A stretch of DNA of 64,000 bases from Varunaivibrio sulfuroxidans (GTDB taxonomy: Bacteria > Pseudomonadota > Alphaproteobacteria > Rhodospirillales > Magnetovibrionaceae): the NCBI RefSeq assembly GCF_029318635.1, contig NZ_CP119676.1:2679001-2743000 (forward strand). Direction: 5' to 3'. Shown piece by piece: positions 48,242 to 58,672 of this stretch; positions within the stretch are counted from its first letter, which is position 1, and every line of letters begins with the position of its first letter. The position numbers and the translations under genes were made by a program. The notes below the pieces were generated by a model. The model was not told where the DNA came from. It saw only the letters and a list, made by a program, of their open reading frames with translations, and ran no database searches.

Positions 48242-48610
48242 ATGATCCAGGTGGAAACCAATCTGGAGGTAGCTGACAATTCCGGAGCGCGCAAAGTCCA
48301 ATGCATTAAGGTGCTGGGCGGATCTAAGCGTAAATATGCTTCGGTGGGCGACGTTATCGTCGTCTCCGTCAAGGAAGCCATCCCGCGCGGCCGCGTCAAG
48401 AAGGGCGAAGTCGCCCGCGCTGTCGTCGTGCGTACCGCGAAGGATGTCAAACGAGCCGACGGTTCGTCGATTCGTTTCGACAGCAATGCCGCCGTGCTGA
48501 TCAACAAGCAGGGCGAGCCGGTCGGCACGCGTATTTTTGGCCCCGTGACTCGTGAGTTGCGGTCCAAGAAATACATGAAAATCATTTCGCTGGCCCCCGA
48601 GGTGTTGTGA
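48242..48610 (+). CDS. rplN: 50S ribosomal protein L14
   Basis: The 122-residue L14 begins [20 protein letters not shown] and has [15 protein letters not shown] and [13 protein letters not shown]. It sits at the subunit interface. The stop overlaps the rplX start (TGATG). Confidence 0.96.
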   Translation: MIQVETNLEVADNSGARKVQCIKVLGGSKRKYASVGDVIVVSVKEAIPRGRVKKGEVARAVVVRTAKDVKRADGSSIRFDSNAAVLINKQGEPVGTRIFGPVTRELRSKKYMKIISLAPEVL

Positions 48611-48933
48611 TGGCGACGAAACTGAAAATTAAAAAAGGCGATCGCGTGGTGGTCACCACCGGCCGCAGCAAGGGTAAGATCGGCGAGGTTCTGCGCGTCG
48701 AGCCGAAAGACAATCGCGCCGTCGTTCAGGGTGTCAACACGGTGAAGCGCCACACGCGTCCGAGCCAGACCGAGGCCGGTGGAATTATTGAAAAAGAAGC
48801 GCCGATCGCCGTTTCCAATCTCGCCATCGCCGATCCTTCCGACGATAAGCCGACCCGTGTCGGCTTTAAGGTTCTCGAAGACGGTCGCAAGGTGCGTTTC
48901 GCCAAGCGCTCCGGCGAAGTCATCGACAAGTGA
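48610..48933 (+). CDS. rplX: 50S ribosomal protein L24
   Basis: The 107-residue L24 has the KOW motif [20 protein letters not shown] and starts assembly of the 50S subunit. I use ATG 48610, which overlaps the rplN stop; the preceding GTG is in frame. Confidence 0.95.
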   Translation: MATKLKIKKGDRVVVTTGRSKGKIGEVLRVEPKDNRAVVQGVNTVKRHTRPSQTEAGGIIEKEAPIAVSNLAIADPSDDKPTRVGFKVLEDGRKVRFAKRSGEVIDK

Positions 48934-48943
48934 GGGATCGAAA

Positions 48944-49501
48944 ATGACACGTTTGCAAGAATTTTATAAAGACGAGGTCGTGCCGACCCTGCAGGCTCAG
49001 TTCAATTACACCAATCCGATGGAAATTCCCCGTTTGGAGAAGATTGTGTTGAACATGGGTGTCGGTGAGGCGTCCCAGGACAAGAAAAAGATCGAGGGCG
49101 CGTTGGAAGACATGACCGCGATCACCGGACAAAAGCCTGTGATTACCCGCGCCAAGAAATCCATCGCCGGATTTAAGCTGCGCGAGGATATGATCGTCGG
49201 ATGCAAGGTGACGTTGCGCCGGGATCGCATGTTTGAGTTTTTCGATCGTCTGATCACCGTTGCATTGCCGCGGGTACGCGATTTTCGCGGGGTGTCGGCA
49301 AAATGTTTCGACGGTCGTGGCAATTACGCCATGGGCCTGAAGGAGCAAATCGTGTTCCCCGAAATCGATTATGATCGGGTCGATAAAATTCGGGGCATGG
49401 ACATCGTTATCTGCACCAACGCCAAGACCGACGCCGAAGCCAAGGCTCTGTTGAAGGCGTTCAACATGCCTTTCCGCGGCGAGACCGGAGGAGACAAGTA
49501 A
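48944..49501 (+). CDS. rplE: 50S ribosomal protein L5
   Basis: The 185-residue L5 binds 5S rRNA in the central protuberance. Typical parts are [36 protein letters not shown] and [13 protein letters not shown]. The start ATG 48944 gives [14 protein letters not shown]. Confidence 0.96.
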   Translation: MTRLQEFYKDEVVPTLQAQFNYTNPMEIPRLEKIVLNMGVGEASQDKKKIEGALEDMTAITGQKPVITRAKKSIAGFKLREDMIVGCKVTLRRDRMFEFFDRLITVALPRVRDFRGVSAKCFDGRGNYAMGLKEQIVFPEIDYDRVDKIRGMDIVICTNAKTDAEAKALLKAFNMPFRGETGGDK

Positions 49502-49807
49502 ATGGCTAAGAAGAGTTCCGTCGAACGCAACGCCAAGCGCGAACGCCTGATTGCGAAGTTCGCCGCCAAGCGCGCCGCGCTCAAGGCCATTACGAAGGAT
49601 TCCGAGGCCTCCGCCGAAGATCGCTTCAACGCCCAATTGAAACTTGCGGCCTTGCCGCGCAACTCATCGCCTGTGCGCGCGCGCCTGCGCTGTGAACTGA
49701 GCGGACGCCCTCGGGGCAACTACCGCAAGTTCAAGCTGTCGCGTATCGCCCTGCGAGATTTGGCCTCCCGTGGAGAAATCCCCGGCATGGTCAAGTCGAG
49801 CTGGTAA
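49502..49807 (+). CDS. rpsN: 30S ribosomal protein S14
   Basis: The 101-residue S14 is the long, zinc-independent form without the CxxC pairs. It ends with [18 protein letters not shown] and [11 protein letters not shown]. It directly abuts the rplE stop. Confidence 0.96.
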   Translation: MAKKSSVERNAKRERLIAKFAAKRAALKAITKDSEASAEDRFNAQLKLAALPRNSSPVRARLRCELSGRPRGNYRKFKLSRIALRDLASRGEIPGMVKSSW

Positions 49808-49834
49808 GCGCGTAGGTTAGGGAGTACAAAACCA

Positions 49835-50233
49835 ATGTCTATGACAGACCCCTTAGGCGATATGCTGACCCGTATCCGCAACGGGCAACGCGCGGGAAAA
49901 AGCGTCGTTTACGCTCCGGCGTCGAATTTGCGCACTAATGTGCTGGAAGTCCTTCAGCGCGAAGGTTTTATTCGTGGCTATGAGTTGGCCGAGGTTCGTA
50001 CCGGCGTCAAGGAAGTGAAGATCGAACTGAAATATCACGAGGGCAGCCCCGTGATTCAGGAGATCTCGCGCGTTTCCAAGCCGGGACGGCGTGTCTATTC
50101 GAAAATTAAGGACCTGTCGAAGGTCTATAATGGTTTGGGCATCTCGATCATCTCCACTCCGCGTGGCGTGATGAGCGATGCCGAAGCGCGCGCCGCCAAC
50201 GTTGGCGGTGAAGTGCTGTGCCAAGTCTTTTAA
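49835..50233 (+). CDS. rpsH: 30S ribosomal protein S8
   Basis: The 132-residue S8 has [19 protein letters not shown] and [20 protein letters not shown]. It binds the central domain of 16S rRNA and in E. coli represses the spc operon. Confidence 0.96.
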   Translation: MSMTDPLGDMLTRIRNGQRAGKSVVYAPASNLRTNVLEVLQREGFIRGYELAEVRTGVKEVKIELKYHEGSPVIQEISRVSKPGRRVYSKIKDLSKVYNGLGISIISTPRGVMSDAEARAANVGGEVLCQVF

Positions 50234-50253
50234 GGAAGGGGAAGGAATAAGCC

Positions 50254-50787
50254 ATGTCTCGCATTGGTAAAAACGCCATCCCCGTACCGGATGGCGTCTC
50301 CGTCGAAATCGACGGTTTGAACGTTAATGTTAAAGGAAAATTGGGTCTTCTCAGCGCCACTCTGCCCGATGAAGTCATGATCACCCAAGAAAGCGGCGAG
50401 CTTCGTGTCGCTCCGTCCGGCTCTTCGGCGCGGGCCCAGGCGATGTGGGGAATGTCGCGCAGCGTCGTCAACAACCTTGTCGTCGGTGTTTCCGAAGGCT
50501 TCACCAAAAAGCTCGAAATCAGCGGTGTCGGCTATCGCGCGCAGATGCAGGGCAAGGATCTTGTGCTTCAGTTGGGTTTTAGCCACGAAGTGCGTCATCC
50601 CTCGCCGGAAGGCATCACGATCGCCTGTCCTGATCAGACCCACATCGAAATCAGTGGCGCCGATCGTCAGCGCGTCGGTCAGACGGCGGCGAAAATCCGT
50701 TCGTATCGCCCCCCCGAACCCTATAAGGGCAAGGGCGTGCGTTACGCCGATGAATTCATTATCCGCAAGGAAGGCAAGAAGAAGTAG
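50254..50787 (+). CDS. rplF: 50S ribosomal protein L6
   Basis: The 177-residue L6 starts [15 protein letters not shown] and contains two similar domains and [16 protein letters not shown] at the end. It lies near the sarcin-ricin loop. Confidence 0.96.
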   Translation: MSRIGKNAIPVPDGVSVEIDGLNVNVKGKLGLLSATLPDEVMITQESGELRVAPSGSSARAQAMWGMSRSVVNNLVVGVSEGFTKKLEISGVGYRAQMQGKDLVLQLGFSHEVRHPSPEGITIACPDQTHIEISGADRQRVGQTAAKIRSYRPPEPYKGKGVRYADEFIIRKEGKKK

Positions 50788-50791
50788 AACC

Positions 50792-51151
50792 ATGGCAAAC
50801 GCGAAAAAACTCTTTGCTCGCCGCCGTCAACGGAACAGGTCCCGCCTTGCCAGTCTTGCTGGTGGTCGGATTCGTTTGTCGGTATTTCGTTCCAACAAAT
50901 ACGTCTACGCCCAGATTATCGACGACAAGCAGGGCGCCACGCTCGCCAGCGCTTCGACCTTGGAAAAGGATCTGCGTGGTAAGTTCACCAACGCCAACGT
51001 TTTGGCCGCAGTTGAAGTGGGCAAGCTGATCGCCGAGCGTGCCCTGGCCGCAGGGATCAAGGACGTCGTTTTCGATCGTGGCGGATATCGCTACCATGGT
51101 CGGGTCAAAGCTTTAGCGGATGCGGCGCGTGAAGCCGGTCTGTCTTTCTAA
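50792..51151 (+). CDS. rplR: 50S ribosomal protein L18
   Basis: The 119-residue L18 starts at ATG 50792 ([19 protein letters not shown]), with [18 protein letters not shown] and [20 protein letters not shown]. It binds 5S rRNA together with L5. Confidence 0.95.
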   Translation: MANAKKLFARRRQRNRSRLASLAGGRIRLSVFRSNKYVYAQIIDDKQGATLASASTLEKDLRGKFTNANVLAAVEVGKLIAERALAAGIKDVVFDRGGYRYHGRVKALADAAREAGLSF

Positions 51152-51163
51152 GGAGTTCGTTTG

Positions 51164-51748
51164 ATGGCACAAAATGCCCCCCGTGGAAATAAGTCGGGCC
51201 GAGGCCAACCGCGCCAGCGCGAGGAGGTCGAACTCCTGGATCGTCTGGTTGGAATTAACCGAGTCTCCAAGGTGGTTAAGGGCGGGCGTAACTTTTCGTT
51301 CGCCGCCCTAGTTGTCGTTGGCGATGGGCGCGGTCGTGTCGGTTTCGGCACCGGGAAGGCCCGGGAGGTCCCCGAGGCCATTCGCAAGGCGACGGAAGAC
51401 GCCAAGAAGAAAATGATTCGCGTTCCGTTGCGCGACGGGCGCACCTTGCATCACGATATCGTCGGTCATTATGGCGCCGGCAACGTGATCTTGCGCAGCG
51501 CCCCCGCCGGTACCGGCGTCATTGCCGGTGGCCCGATGCGCGCCATTTTTGAAACCATGGGCGTTCAGGATGTCGTCGCCAAATCCAACGGCACGGCAAA
51601 CCCGCACAACATGATTAAGGCGACGTTCGACGCCTTGAAGCGGTGCGCCTCTCCGCGCAGTGTGGCGTCGCGCCGGGGCCTGAAGGTCAGCGAAATCGTG
51701 ACGCGCCGTGGCGACAGCGATGTCGTCGTCAGCGCCGGTAAGGAGTAA
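51164..51748 (+). CDS. rpsE: 30S ribosomal protein S5
   Basis: The 194-residue S5 has the dsRNA-binding-type domain ([20 protein letters not shown]) and [20 protein letters not shown]. It acts at the mRNA entry and decoding region. ATG 51164 follows AAGGAG; the TTG one codon earlier is not needed. Confidence 0.96.
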   Translation: MAQNAPRGNKSGRGQPRQREEVELLDRLVGINRVSKVVKGGRNFSFAALVVVGDGRGRVGFGTGKAREVPEAIRKATEDAKKKMIRVPLRDGRTLHHDIVGHYGAGNVILRSAPAGTGVIAGGPMRAIFETMGVQDVVAKSNGTANPHNMIKATFDALKRCASPRSVASRRGLKVSEIVTRRGDSDVVVSAGKE

Positions 51749-51753
51749 GCTCG

Positions 51754-51951
51754 ATGCCTGCGAAGAAAAAAGCCACGGTGACCGTGACTCAGGTGAAAAG
51801 CCCGATTGGTCGTAAAAGCGACCAACGCGCCACCTTGATCGGCTTGGGACTGAATAAGTTGCATCGTACCCGTGAGCTGGAGGATACCCCTTCGGTGCGT
51901 GGCATGATCGAAAAAGTAAAACACCTTCTCCGAGTCGAAGACGCCGCCTAA
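51754..51951 (+). CDS. rpmD: 50S ribosomal protein L30
   Basis: A 65-residue protein with [20 protein letters not shown] and [20 protein letters not shown], typical of L30. Confidence 0.95.
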   Translation: MPAKKKATVTVTQVKSPIGRKSDQRATLIGLGLNKLHRTRELEDTPSVRGMIEKVKHLLRVEDAA

Positions 51952-51988
51952 GCGGCGCCTTCGGCGCAAGGAATATGAGGATAATAGA

Positions 51989-52483
51989 ATGAAACTCAAT
52001 CAACTGTCGGACAATTCGGGTGCGACCAAAGCGCGCAAGCGCGTCGGTCGAGGTATCGCCTCGGGAACCGGTAAAACCGCTGGACGCGGCGTCAAGGGTC
52101 AAAAGTCGCGCTCCGGCGTCTCGCTGGTCGGTTTCGAAGGCGGTCAGATGCCGCTCTATCGGCGTTTGCCGAAGCGCGGCTTCAAAAACCCGTTCACCAA
52201 AAACTACGCCGAAATCAATTTGGGCAAGTTGCAAAAAGCGATCGACGACAAAAAGTTGGACGTTAAAAAGCCGATCAACGAAGCGGCCTTGCGCGCGGCG
52301 GGCATGTTGAAGGGGCAATATGACGGCCTACGTCTGCTTGGTCACGGCGCGCTTTCCGCTAAGGTGGCGATCGAGGTCGCCGGTGCGTCCAAGTCGGCCA
52401 TCATGGCGGTCGAAAAGGCCGGAGGTTCGGTGAGCGTCGTCGCTCCCGCCAAGGCTGCGGCCGCGGATACCGAAGACAAATAA
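51989..52483 (+). CDS. rplO: 50S ribosomal protein L15
   Basis: The 164-residue L15 has the Gly-Arg-rich N-terminal tail ([20 protein letters not shown]) and [18 protein letters not shown]. The C-terminal Ala-rich tail is a little longer than in E. coli. Confidence 0.96.
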   Translation: MKLNQLSDNSGATKARKRVGRGIASGTGKTAGRGVKGQKSRSGVSLVGFEGGQMPLYRRLPKRGFKNPFTKNYAEINLGKLQKAIDDKKLDVKKPINEAALRAAGMLKGQYDGLRLLGHGALSAKVAIEVAGASKSAIMAVEKAGGSVSVVAPAKAAAADTEDK

Positions 52484-52514
52484 CCCGCTTTTTGCGATAA
52501 GGAACCGCGCACAG

Positions 52515-53855
52515 ATGTCATCCGCCGCCGAACAGCTTGCATCGAACATGAGCTTCCAAGCCTTCCAAAAGGCGACGGAGCTCAAGAAGCGTCTTTGGTT
52601 TACCCTGGGCGCTCTCATCGTGTATCGGCTGGGAACGTACATCCCTCTGCCGGGCATCGATTCGGTCGTTCTTGCGGATATTTTCCGTCAGAATTCCGGC
52701 GGTGTCCTGGGGATGTTCGATATGTTCGCCGGCGGCGCTTTGTCGCGGATGACCGTTTTCGCCCTCAATATCATGCCCTATATCTCGGCGTCGATTATTA
52801 TCCAGTTGATGACGGCGGTTTCGCCGCAACTTGAGGCGCTGAAGAAAGAAGGCGAAAGCGGGCGGATGAAGATCAACCAGTACACCCGCTATTTGACCGT
52901 CGCGATCACGGTCATGCAGGCCTACGGGATCGCCGTCGGGCTCGAGGGGATGACTTCGAGCGCGGGCAGCGCCGTTCATGATCCGGGGATGTTTTTCCGT
53001 TTCACCACCGTGATCACGCTGACCGGCGGCACCATGTTCTTGATGTGGTTGGGCGAGCAGATGACGGCGCGCGGCGTCGGCAACGGTATTTCGTTGATCA
53101 TCTTCGCGGGAATTGTGGCGCACCTGCCCCAGGCGGTTGCCGGAACTTTGGAGTTGGGCCGCACGGGCGCGCTGTCCACCCTGTTCATCGTCGGCTTGTT
53201 GGTGATGGCCGTGGGTGTGATCTTTTTCATTATCTACATGGAACGCGCCCAGCGCCGAATCATTATTCAATATCCCAAGCGCCAGCAGGGCAATAAGGTG
53301 ATGGGCGGTGAAAGCACCCACCTGCCGCTGAAGATCAACACGGCGGGCGTGATCCCCCCGATCTTCGCCAGTTCTCTTTTGCTGATGCCCGTCACGCTGA
53401 TCGGTCTTTCCGCGGGGCAGGGGCCGGCATGGCTGTCCACGGTAGCCACACTTCTCGGGCGCGGACAACCGCTGTATCTGTCCATATACACCTTATTGAT
53501 TGTATTTTTTGCTTTCTTTTATACTGCAGTTGTGTTTAACCCTGTAGAGACATCCGATAACTTGAAGAAGTACGGCGGGTTTATACCGGGCATTCGTCCG
53601 GGAAAGAACACCGCTCATTATTTGGATAAAATATTAACCAGACTCACGGTTCTGGGCGCCGCATATCTGGCCGCCGTGTGTTTGTTGCCGGAGATATTGA
53701 TCTCACGTTTTTCAGTACCCTTTTATTTCGGTGGAACGAGCCTGTTGATTGTCGTCACAGTGACCTTGGATACGGTCTCGCAGATCCAATCGCACATGTT
53801 CGCCCATCAGTACGAAGGCTTAATCAAAAAATCAAAACTTAGGGGAAGGCGTTAA
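52515..53855 (+). CDS. secY: Preprotein translocase channel SecY
   Basis: The 446-residue protein has ten membrane helices forming the Sec channel. Recognisable parts are the plug region GGALSRMTVFALNIMPYIS, GIGNGISLIIF-like GVGNGISLIIFAG, and the cytoplasmic loop YPKRQQGNKVMGGES. It works with SecE (26473). From about 53480 to 53740 the codons are clearly more AT-rich (for example CCTTATTGATTGTATTTTTT) than the rest of the gene. Confidence 0.97.
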   Translation: MSSAAEQLASNMSFQAFQKATELKKRLWFTLGALIVYRLGTYIPLPGIDSVVLADIFRQNSGGVLGMFDMFAGGALSRMTVFALNIMPYISASIIIQLMTAVSPQLEALKKEGESGRMKINQYTRYLTVAITVMQAYGIAVGLEGMTSSAGSAVHDPGMFFRFTTVITLTGGTMFLMWLGEQMTARGVGNGISLIIFAGIVAHLPQAVAGTLELGRTGALSTLFIVGLLVMAVGVIFFIIYMERAQRRIIIQYPKRQQGNKVMGGESTHLPLKINTAGVIPPIFASSLLLMPVTLIGLSAGQGPAWLSTVATLLGRGQPLYLSIYTLLIVFFAFFYTAVVFNPVETSDNLKKYGGFIPGIRPGKNTAHYLDKILTRLTVLGAAYLAAVCLLPEILISRFSVPFYFGGTSLLIVVTVTLDTVSQIQSHMFAHQYEGLIKKSKLRGRR

Positions 53856-53858
53856 ATT

Positions 53859-54503
53859 ATGAATTTAATTCTTTTAGGACCGCCGGGTGCAGGCAAAGGT
53901 ACGCAGGCGAAACGGCTCGAAGAATCGTTGAACATCGTACAACTGTCCACGGGCGACATGCTGCGCGCCGAGGTGGCTTCGGGAAGCGCCCTCGGCCAGC
54001 AGGCAAAAGAAGTCATGCAATCGGGCGGCTTGGTCTCGGACGAGTTGATCATCAACATGATTTCCTCGCGGATCGACCAGGACGATTGTAAAAACGGGTT
54101 TATTCTCGACGGCTTTCCGCGCACGACGGCCCAGGCCGAGGCGTTGGACACGATGCTGTCGGATAAGTCACTGAAGATTGACCATGTCATCGAAATCAAG
54201 GTCGATGACGACGCCATGGTCGAACGGGTGACGGGGCGTTATACCTGCGCGAAATGTGGTGCGGGTTATCATGACTCGTTTCAGAAACCCAAACAGGACG
54301 GCGTTTGCGATAAGTGCGGCGGCACGGAGTTTAAGCGCCGCGCCGACGATAACGCCGAGACCGTTCGTGCGCGTCTTGACGCATATCACGAGCAAACGGC
54401 CCCGATCGCCGGATACTATGCCGGCAAGGGGGTTTTGAAGAGTGTTGACGGAATGGCCGCGATCGACGAGGTCACCCGTCAGTTGAACGAAATCGTGGTT
54501 TGA
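53859..54503 (+). CDS. adk: Adenylate kinase
   Basis: The 214-residue enzyme interconverts ATP, ADP and AMP. P loop GPPGAGKGTQAK, DGFPRTTAQAEAL, and a long lid with four Cys (CAKC and CDKC) that should bind a structural zinc. It lies three bases after secY, as usual in alphaproteobacteria, in a place where E. coli has rpmJ. Confidence 0.97.
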   Translation: MNLILLGPPGAGKGTQAKRLEESLNIVQLSTGDMLRAEVASGSALGQQAKEVMQSGGLVSDELIINMISSRIDQDDCKNGFILDGFPRTTAQAEALDTMLSDKSLKIDHVIEIKVDDDAMVERVTGRYTCAKCGAGYHDSFQKPKQDGVCDKCGGTEFKRRADDNAETVRARLDAYHEQTAPIAGYYAGKGVLKSVDGMAAIDEVTRQLNEIVV

Positions 54504-54513
54504 CGAGTTCATG

Positions 54514-54541
54514 TTGACTTGAGAATGTTTCGGCATATAAT
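54514..54541 (+). promoter_or_regulatory. Promoter of the alpha operon
   Basis: TTGACT at 54514-54519, a 16-bp spacer, and a perfect TATAAT at 54536-54541, 65 bp before rpsM. The alpha operon can thus be transcribed apart from the spc operon. Confidence 0.7.
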
Positions 54542-54606
54542 CGCGCCCTTCATTCAGGATTCTGTCATGAATATCGTTTAAAACCAAAGTTTAAGGAGAT
54601 CCGGCT

Positions 54607-54975
54607 TTGGCCCGAATCGCAGGCGTTAACATTCCGACCGCTAAAAGGGTCGAAATCTCGCTGACTTATATCCACGGCATTGGCCGTACCCACGCCAAGG
54701 AAATCTGCGCAAAGGTTGGTGTTCCCAGCGAGCGGCGCGTCCATGAGCTGTCCGACGATGAAATCCTGCGCATCCGTGAAACCATCGATTCGGGCTATCG
54801 GGTCGAAGGCGATCTGCGTCGTGAAGTCGCCATGAATATCAAACGGCTGATGGACCTTGGGTGTTATCGCGGCTTGCGTCACCGTCGTGGTCTTCCGGTG
54901 CATGGGCAACGCACCCACACCAACGCCCGGACCCGTAAAGGCCCGGCCAAGTCTATTGCCGGTAAGAAAAAATAA
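54607..54975 (+). CDS. rpsM: 30S ribosomal protein S13
   Basis: The 122-residue S13 starts at TTG 54607 with AAGGAG upstream; the following [19 protein letters not shown] is the standard N-terminus, so the rare start is real. It has [20 protein letters not shown] and the basic tail [11 protein letters not shown], which contacts P-site tRNA. Confidence 0.96.
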   Translation: MARIAGVNIPTAKRVEISLTYIHGIGRTHAKEICAKVGVPSERRVHELSDDEILRIRETIDSGYRVEGDLRREVAMNIKRLMDLGCYRGLRHRRGLPVHGQRTHTNARTRKGPAKSIAGKKK

Positions 54976-55017
54976 TCGGTAACGAGCAATACCGACCGTT
55001 TAACCTGAGGAATACAA

Positions 55018-55410
55018 ATGGCAAAACCATCCACGCAGCGCCCCCGTCGCCGCGAGCGTAAGAACATCGTTTCTGGCGTCGCCCATGTGAACGCGACGTT
55101 CAACAATACCATGATTACGATTTCCGATGCCCAGGGCAACGCGATTGCGTGGTCGTCGGCGGGAAGCCAGGGCTTTAAGGGGTCGCGCAAATCGACCCCC
55201 TATGCCGCCCAGATGGCCGCCGAAGATGCCGGACGTAAGGCGCAGGATCATGGTATGCAAACCCTCGAGGTCGAAGTCAAGGGTCCGGGGTCCGGTCGTG
55301 AATCGGCGCTGCGCGCCCTGCAGTCCGTAGGGTTTACGATTACGTCCATTCGCGACGTGACGCCGATTCCGCACAATGGCTGCCGCCCGCGCAAGCGCCG
55401 TCGCGTTTAA
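55018..55410 (+). CDS. rpsK: 30S ribosomal protein S11
   Basis: The 130-residue S11 has [18 protein letters not shown] and [17 protein letters not shown], the latter close to the mRNA path on the platform. Confidence 0.97.
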   Translation: MAKPSTQRPRRRERKNIVSGVAHVNATFNNTMITISDAQGNAIAWSSAGSQGFKGSRKSTPYAAQMAAEDAGRKAQDHGMQTLEVEVKGPGSGRESALRALQSVGFTITSIRDVTPIPHNGCRPRKRRRV

Positions 55411-55443
55411 CGACGCGCACCGCAGGTTATCCGGTTCACCCGG

Positions 55444-55469
55444 CAACCGTTTCCTTTTGGAAACGGTTG
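55444..55469 (+). other. Hairpin between rpsK and rpoA
   Basis: An 11-bp perfect stem (CAACCGTTTCC with GGAAACGGTTG) closed by TTTT, followed by a second palindrome CCCCGATCGGGG at about 55483-55494. With no T run it may be a processing or translational control site for rpoA. Confidence 0.5.
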
Positions 55470-55528
55470 AACTATGAGAAGTCCCCGATCGGGGGCGTCG
55501 TGAAATCGCCAGACGTGAGGTCACACCC

Positions 55529-56548
55529 GTGATTCAAAAAAATTGGCAGGAACTTATTAAGCCCAGCAAGCTTGAGGTCGTCCCTGGTGCGGACCCGGCG
55601 CGTCATGCGACCGTGGTTGCCGAACCGCTCGAGCGCGGTTTCGGCTTGACTCTCGGCAATGCATTGCGCCGCGTTCTTTTGTCCTCCCTTCGCGGAGGCG
55701 CCGTGACGGCCATTCATATCGATGGCGTCCAACATGAGTTTTCGTCCATTCCCGGCGTTCGCGAAGACGTTACCGATATCATCCTCAACATCAAGGCGAT
55801 GGGTCTTGGCGTCGCGAGCGAGGGAAAGAAACGGATGTCCTTGACGGCGACCAAAGCCGGCGCCGTGACGGCGGGGATGATCGAAACCGGACCCGACATC
55901 GCGGTCATGGACCCCGATCTCGTGATCTGTCATCTCGACGAAGGCTCCAAGCTGCACATGGAGTTTTACGTCGATACCGGAAAGGGGTATGTCGCCGCGG
56001 CGCAGAACCGTCCCGAGGATCCGCCGATCGGCCTGATTCCGATCGATTCCGTTTTCTCGCCTGTGCGCAAGGTCAGCTATAAAATCGAGAATACCCGTGT
56101 CGGGCAAGATACCGACTTGGATAAACTCTCTCTCGACGTGCTAACCAACGGGTCGGTTTCGCCCGAGGATGCGGTGGCCCTGGCCGCCCGCATTCTGCAA
56201 GAGCAATTGCGCCTGTTCGTCAATTTCGAGGAGCCGGAGACGGCGACGGCGAAAGAAGACGCCAAGGACGACTTGCCCTTCAACAAAAATCTGTTGCGTA
56301 AGGTCGATGAGTTGGAACTGTCCGTTCGTTCGGCCAATTGCCTGAAAAACGACAACATCATTTACATCGGCGATTTGGTGCAAAAGACCGAGTCGGACAT
56401 GCTGCGGACCCCGAATTTCGGGCGTAAGTCGCTCAATGAGATTAAGGAAGTCCTATCCCAAATGGGGCTTCACCTGGGGATGGATATTCCCAACTGGCCG
56501 CCTGAAAATATCGAGGAACTGGCCAAGAAACTCGAAGAGCCCTACTAA
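55529..56548 (+). CDS. rpoA: RNA polymerase alpha subunit
   Basis: The 339-residue subunit starts at GTG 55529 ([17 protein letters not shown]). The N-terminal dimerisation domain has [25 protein letters not shown] sequence, and the C-terminal domain ([29 protein letters not shown]) binds UP elements and activators. Confidence 0.97.
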   Translation: MIQKNWQELIKPSKLEVVPGADPARHATVVAEPLERGFGLTLGNALRRVLLSSLRGGAVTAIHIDGVQHEFSSIPGVREDVTDIILNIKAMGLGVASEGKKRMSLTATKAGAVTAGMIETGPDIAVMDPDLVICHLDEGSKLHMEFYVDTGKGYVAAAQNRPEDPPIGLIPIDSVFSPVRKVSYKIENTRVGQDTDLDKLSLDVLTNGSVSPEDAVALAARILQEQLRLFVNFEEPETATAKEDAKDDLPFNKNLLRKVDELELSVRSANCLKNDNIIYIGDLVQKTESDMLRTPNFGRKSLNEIKEVLSQMGLHLGMDIPNWPPENIEELAKKLEEPY

Positions 56549-56694
56549 CGGGAACTTCACGTCAACGACCCGGGCCGGGGTGGCCCGACGTCGCGGTGTT
56601 TGCCTTTATGTGCAATTTCGTTGCGCTGCAAAGCAGAGCCGTGTCGAGCATTATCGATTGCGTGCGCGCAATCAAGATCACAAAGGAGACCGTC

Positions 56695-57129
56695 ATGCGT
56701 CACCGTATGAGTGGACGTAAACTGAACCGCACCAGCAGCCATCGTAAGGCGATGTTCGCCAACATGACGGCGTCCTTACTGATGCACGAACAGATCAAGA
56801 CCACGCTGCCCAAGGCCAAGGATCTTCGACGTTTCGTCGATCGCATGATCACCCTGGGCAAACGCGGCGATTTGCACGCTCGACGTCAGGCGTTTTCGGT
56901 TTTGCGCGACGATGCCATCGTCGCCAAGCTGTTCGGTCCGCTGGCCGAACGGTTCAAGGAACGCAACGGCGGGTATTGCCGGGTTTTGAAGGCCGGTATG
57001 CGCTACGGCGACGCGGCGCCGATGGCGGTGATCGAATTGGTTGAACGCGACGCCGACGCCAAGGGCGCCGCCGACAAGGCTCGGGTTGCCGCCGAAGCCG
57101 CTGCATCGGAAGACGATTCCGCTGAATAA
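56695..57129 (+). CDS. rplQ: 50S ribosomal protein L17
   Basis: The 144-residue L17 begins [20 protein letters not shown] at ATG 56695 (AAGGAG upstream). The C-terminal 25 residues are an acidic Ala-rich extension. Last gene of the ribosomal block. Confidence 0.96.
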   Translation: MRHRMSGRKLNRTSSHRKAMFANMTASLLMHEQIKTTLPKAKDLRRFVDRMITLGKRGDLHARRQAFSVLRDDAIVAKLFGPLAERFKERNGGYCRVLKAGMRYGDAAPMAVIELVERDADAKGAADKARVAAEAAASEDDSAE

Positions 57130-57153
57130 TCCGCGTTTAAAGCGGGTATCTAT

Positions 57154-57178
57154 GAGGCAGCCTTCGGGCTGCCTCTTT
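57154..57178 (+). terminator. Terminator after rplQ
   Basis: GAGGCAGCC pairs with GGCTGCCTC around a stable TTCG loop and is followed by TTTA, 25 bp after the stop. It ends the alpha operon. Confidence 0.85.
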
Positions 57179-57235
57179 ACGTTTGGACTAAAATGTCGCC
57201 ATATATTGGTCTCATTTACGGGGAAGAATTTAAGT

Positions 57236-58672
57236 ATGAACCGGCTGTTGAAGATTGCGCTGACGTTTTCGGCGATGTTGGGCGCCAGCATCGCTTTTTC
57301 GCAGGGGGCCTGGTCCCAGGTCGATCGGCGCGCGCCCGAATCGCGGTCCGAAATTCAATTGTCCTATGCGCCGATCGTACGCAGGGTCGCTCCCGCCGTG
57401 GTCAATATTTTTACCTCGAAAACCGTTCGCGTGCGCCAGGTCGCGCCGCTTTTCAACGATCCTTTTTTTCGCCATTTCTTCGGCGATCAATTCGGCCACA
57501 CCCTCGGCGGGACGCGCAAGCAGGTTCAAAATGCCCTGGGGTCGGGGGTCATCGTCGATGGGCGGGGGCTGATCGTCACCAATAATCACGTCATCGAAGG
57601 GGCGGATGAAATTAAGGTCGTGCTCGCCGACAAGCGGGAATTTAGCGCCCGGATATTGGGCACCGACGCCCGGGTAGATCTTGCGGTTTTGAAAATTAAC
57701 CCGGGCAAGGGCGTACGCTTGCCAACCTTGAAATTCGACGATTCCGATAAGGTTCAGGTCGGCGATCTGGTGCTGGCCATCGGCAATCCCTTCGGCGTGG
57801 GTCAGACGGTCACCAGCGGCATCGTTTCGGCGTTGGCGCGCACGCAGGCGGGGTTGTCGGATTTGAATTCCTACATTCAAACCGACGCCGCGATCAACCC
57901 GGGAAATTCCGGTGGCGCATTGGTGGCGATGGACGGTCGTTTGGTGGGGCTGAACACGGCGATCTATTCCAAGTCCGGCGGTTCGATGGGGATCGGGTTC
58001 GCCATCCCGTCGAACCTGGTGCGCGCCGCCATCTCCAGTATTGAAAAAAGCGGCCACTTGGTGCGCCCCTGGCTCGGCGCGTCGGGGCAGGCGGTCAGCG
58101 CCGACATGGCGCAAGCGCTGGGGTTGGACCGGCCTTATGGCGTTATGTTGGGTAAAGTTGTCCCCGGCGGCCCCGCCGAGAAAGGCGGGTTGCGCGTCGG
58201 AGACGTTGTGCTGGCGATTGACGGACGAGAAGTCGAAACCCCACAGGATCTTCGCTTTCGCCTGGCGACGATGGGAGTCGGGCGTAGCACCCGACTGAAG
58301 GTGTTGCGACATAAAAAGACAATCACGCTCACGGTGGCGTTGGTGGCGCCGCCGGAGACGCCGCCGCGCGACACCACGCAGGTGAAGGGAGCGACGCCAC
58401 TGTCCGGCGCGGTGATCGCCAACATCAACCCGGCCTTGGCGCAGGAAAACGACCTTGAGGACGGCGCCCGGGGTGTGATCGTCATGCATGTCCTCGAAGC
58501 CAGCAACGCCGGTCGTTTGGGCTTCCAGCCCGGGGATCGGATATTGCGTATTAACGGAATGAAGACGGATGCGGTTACCCAGGTCAAACAGGCCCTGAGC
58601 AACGTCGGGAGGGGATGGCGCATCGTGATCGAACGCAACGGGCAAAAACTGTCGTTGGCGCTTGGAGGATGA
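57236..58672 (+). CDS. Periplasmic serine protease, DegP/HtrA family
   Basis: The 478-residue protein has a signal peptide (MNRLLKIALTFSAMLGASI, cleaved near AFSQG), a trypsin-like domain with the triad His118 (NNHVIEG), Asp148 (RVDLAVL) and Ser225 (NPGNSGG), and two PDZ domains (about residues 285-375 and 400-470). This is the Do-type chaperone-protease that degrades misfolded envelope proteins. I start at ATG 57236; the open frame further upstream overlaps rplQ. Its stop overlaps the rarA start (ATGA). Confidence 0.92.
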   Translation: MNRLLKIALTFSAMLGASIAFSQGAWSQVDRRAPESRSEIQLSYAPIVRRVAPAVVNIFTSKTVRVRQVAPLFNDPFFRHFFGDQFGHTLGGTRKQVQNALGSGVIVDGRGLIVTNNHVIEGADEIKVVLADKREFSARILGTDARVDLAVLKINPGKGVRLPTLKFDDSDKVQVGDLVLAIGNPFGVGQTVTSGIVSALARTQAGLSDLNSYIQTDAAINPGNSGGALVAMDGRLVGLNTAIYSKSGGSMGIGFAIPSNLVRAAISSIEKSGHLVRPWLGASGQAVSADMAQALGLDRPYGVMLGKVVPGGPAEKGGLRVGDVVLAIDGREVETPQDLRFRLATMGVGRSTRLKVLRHKKTITLTVALVAPPETPPRDTTQVKGATPLSGAVIANINPALAQENDLEDGARGVIVMHVLEASNAGRLGFQPGDRILRINGMKTDAVTQVKQALSNVGRGWRIVIERNGQKLSLALGG

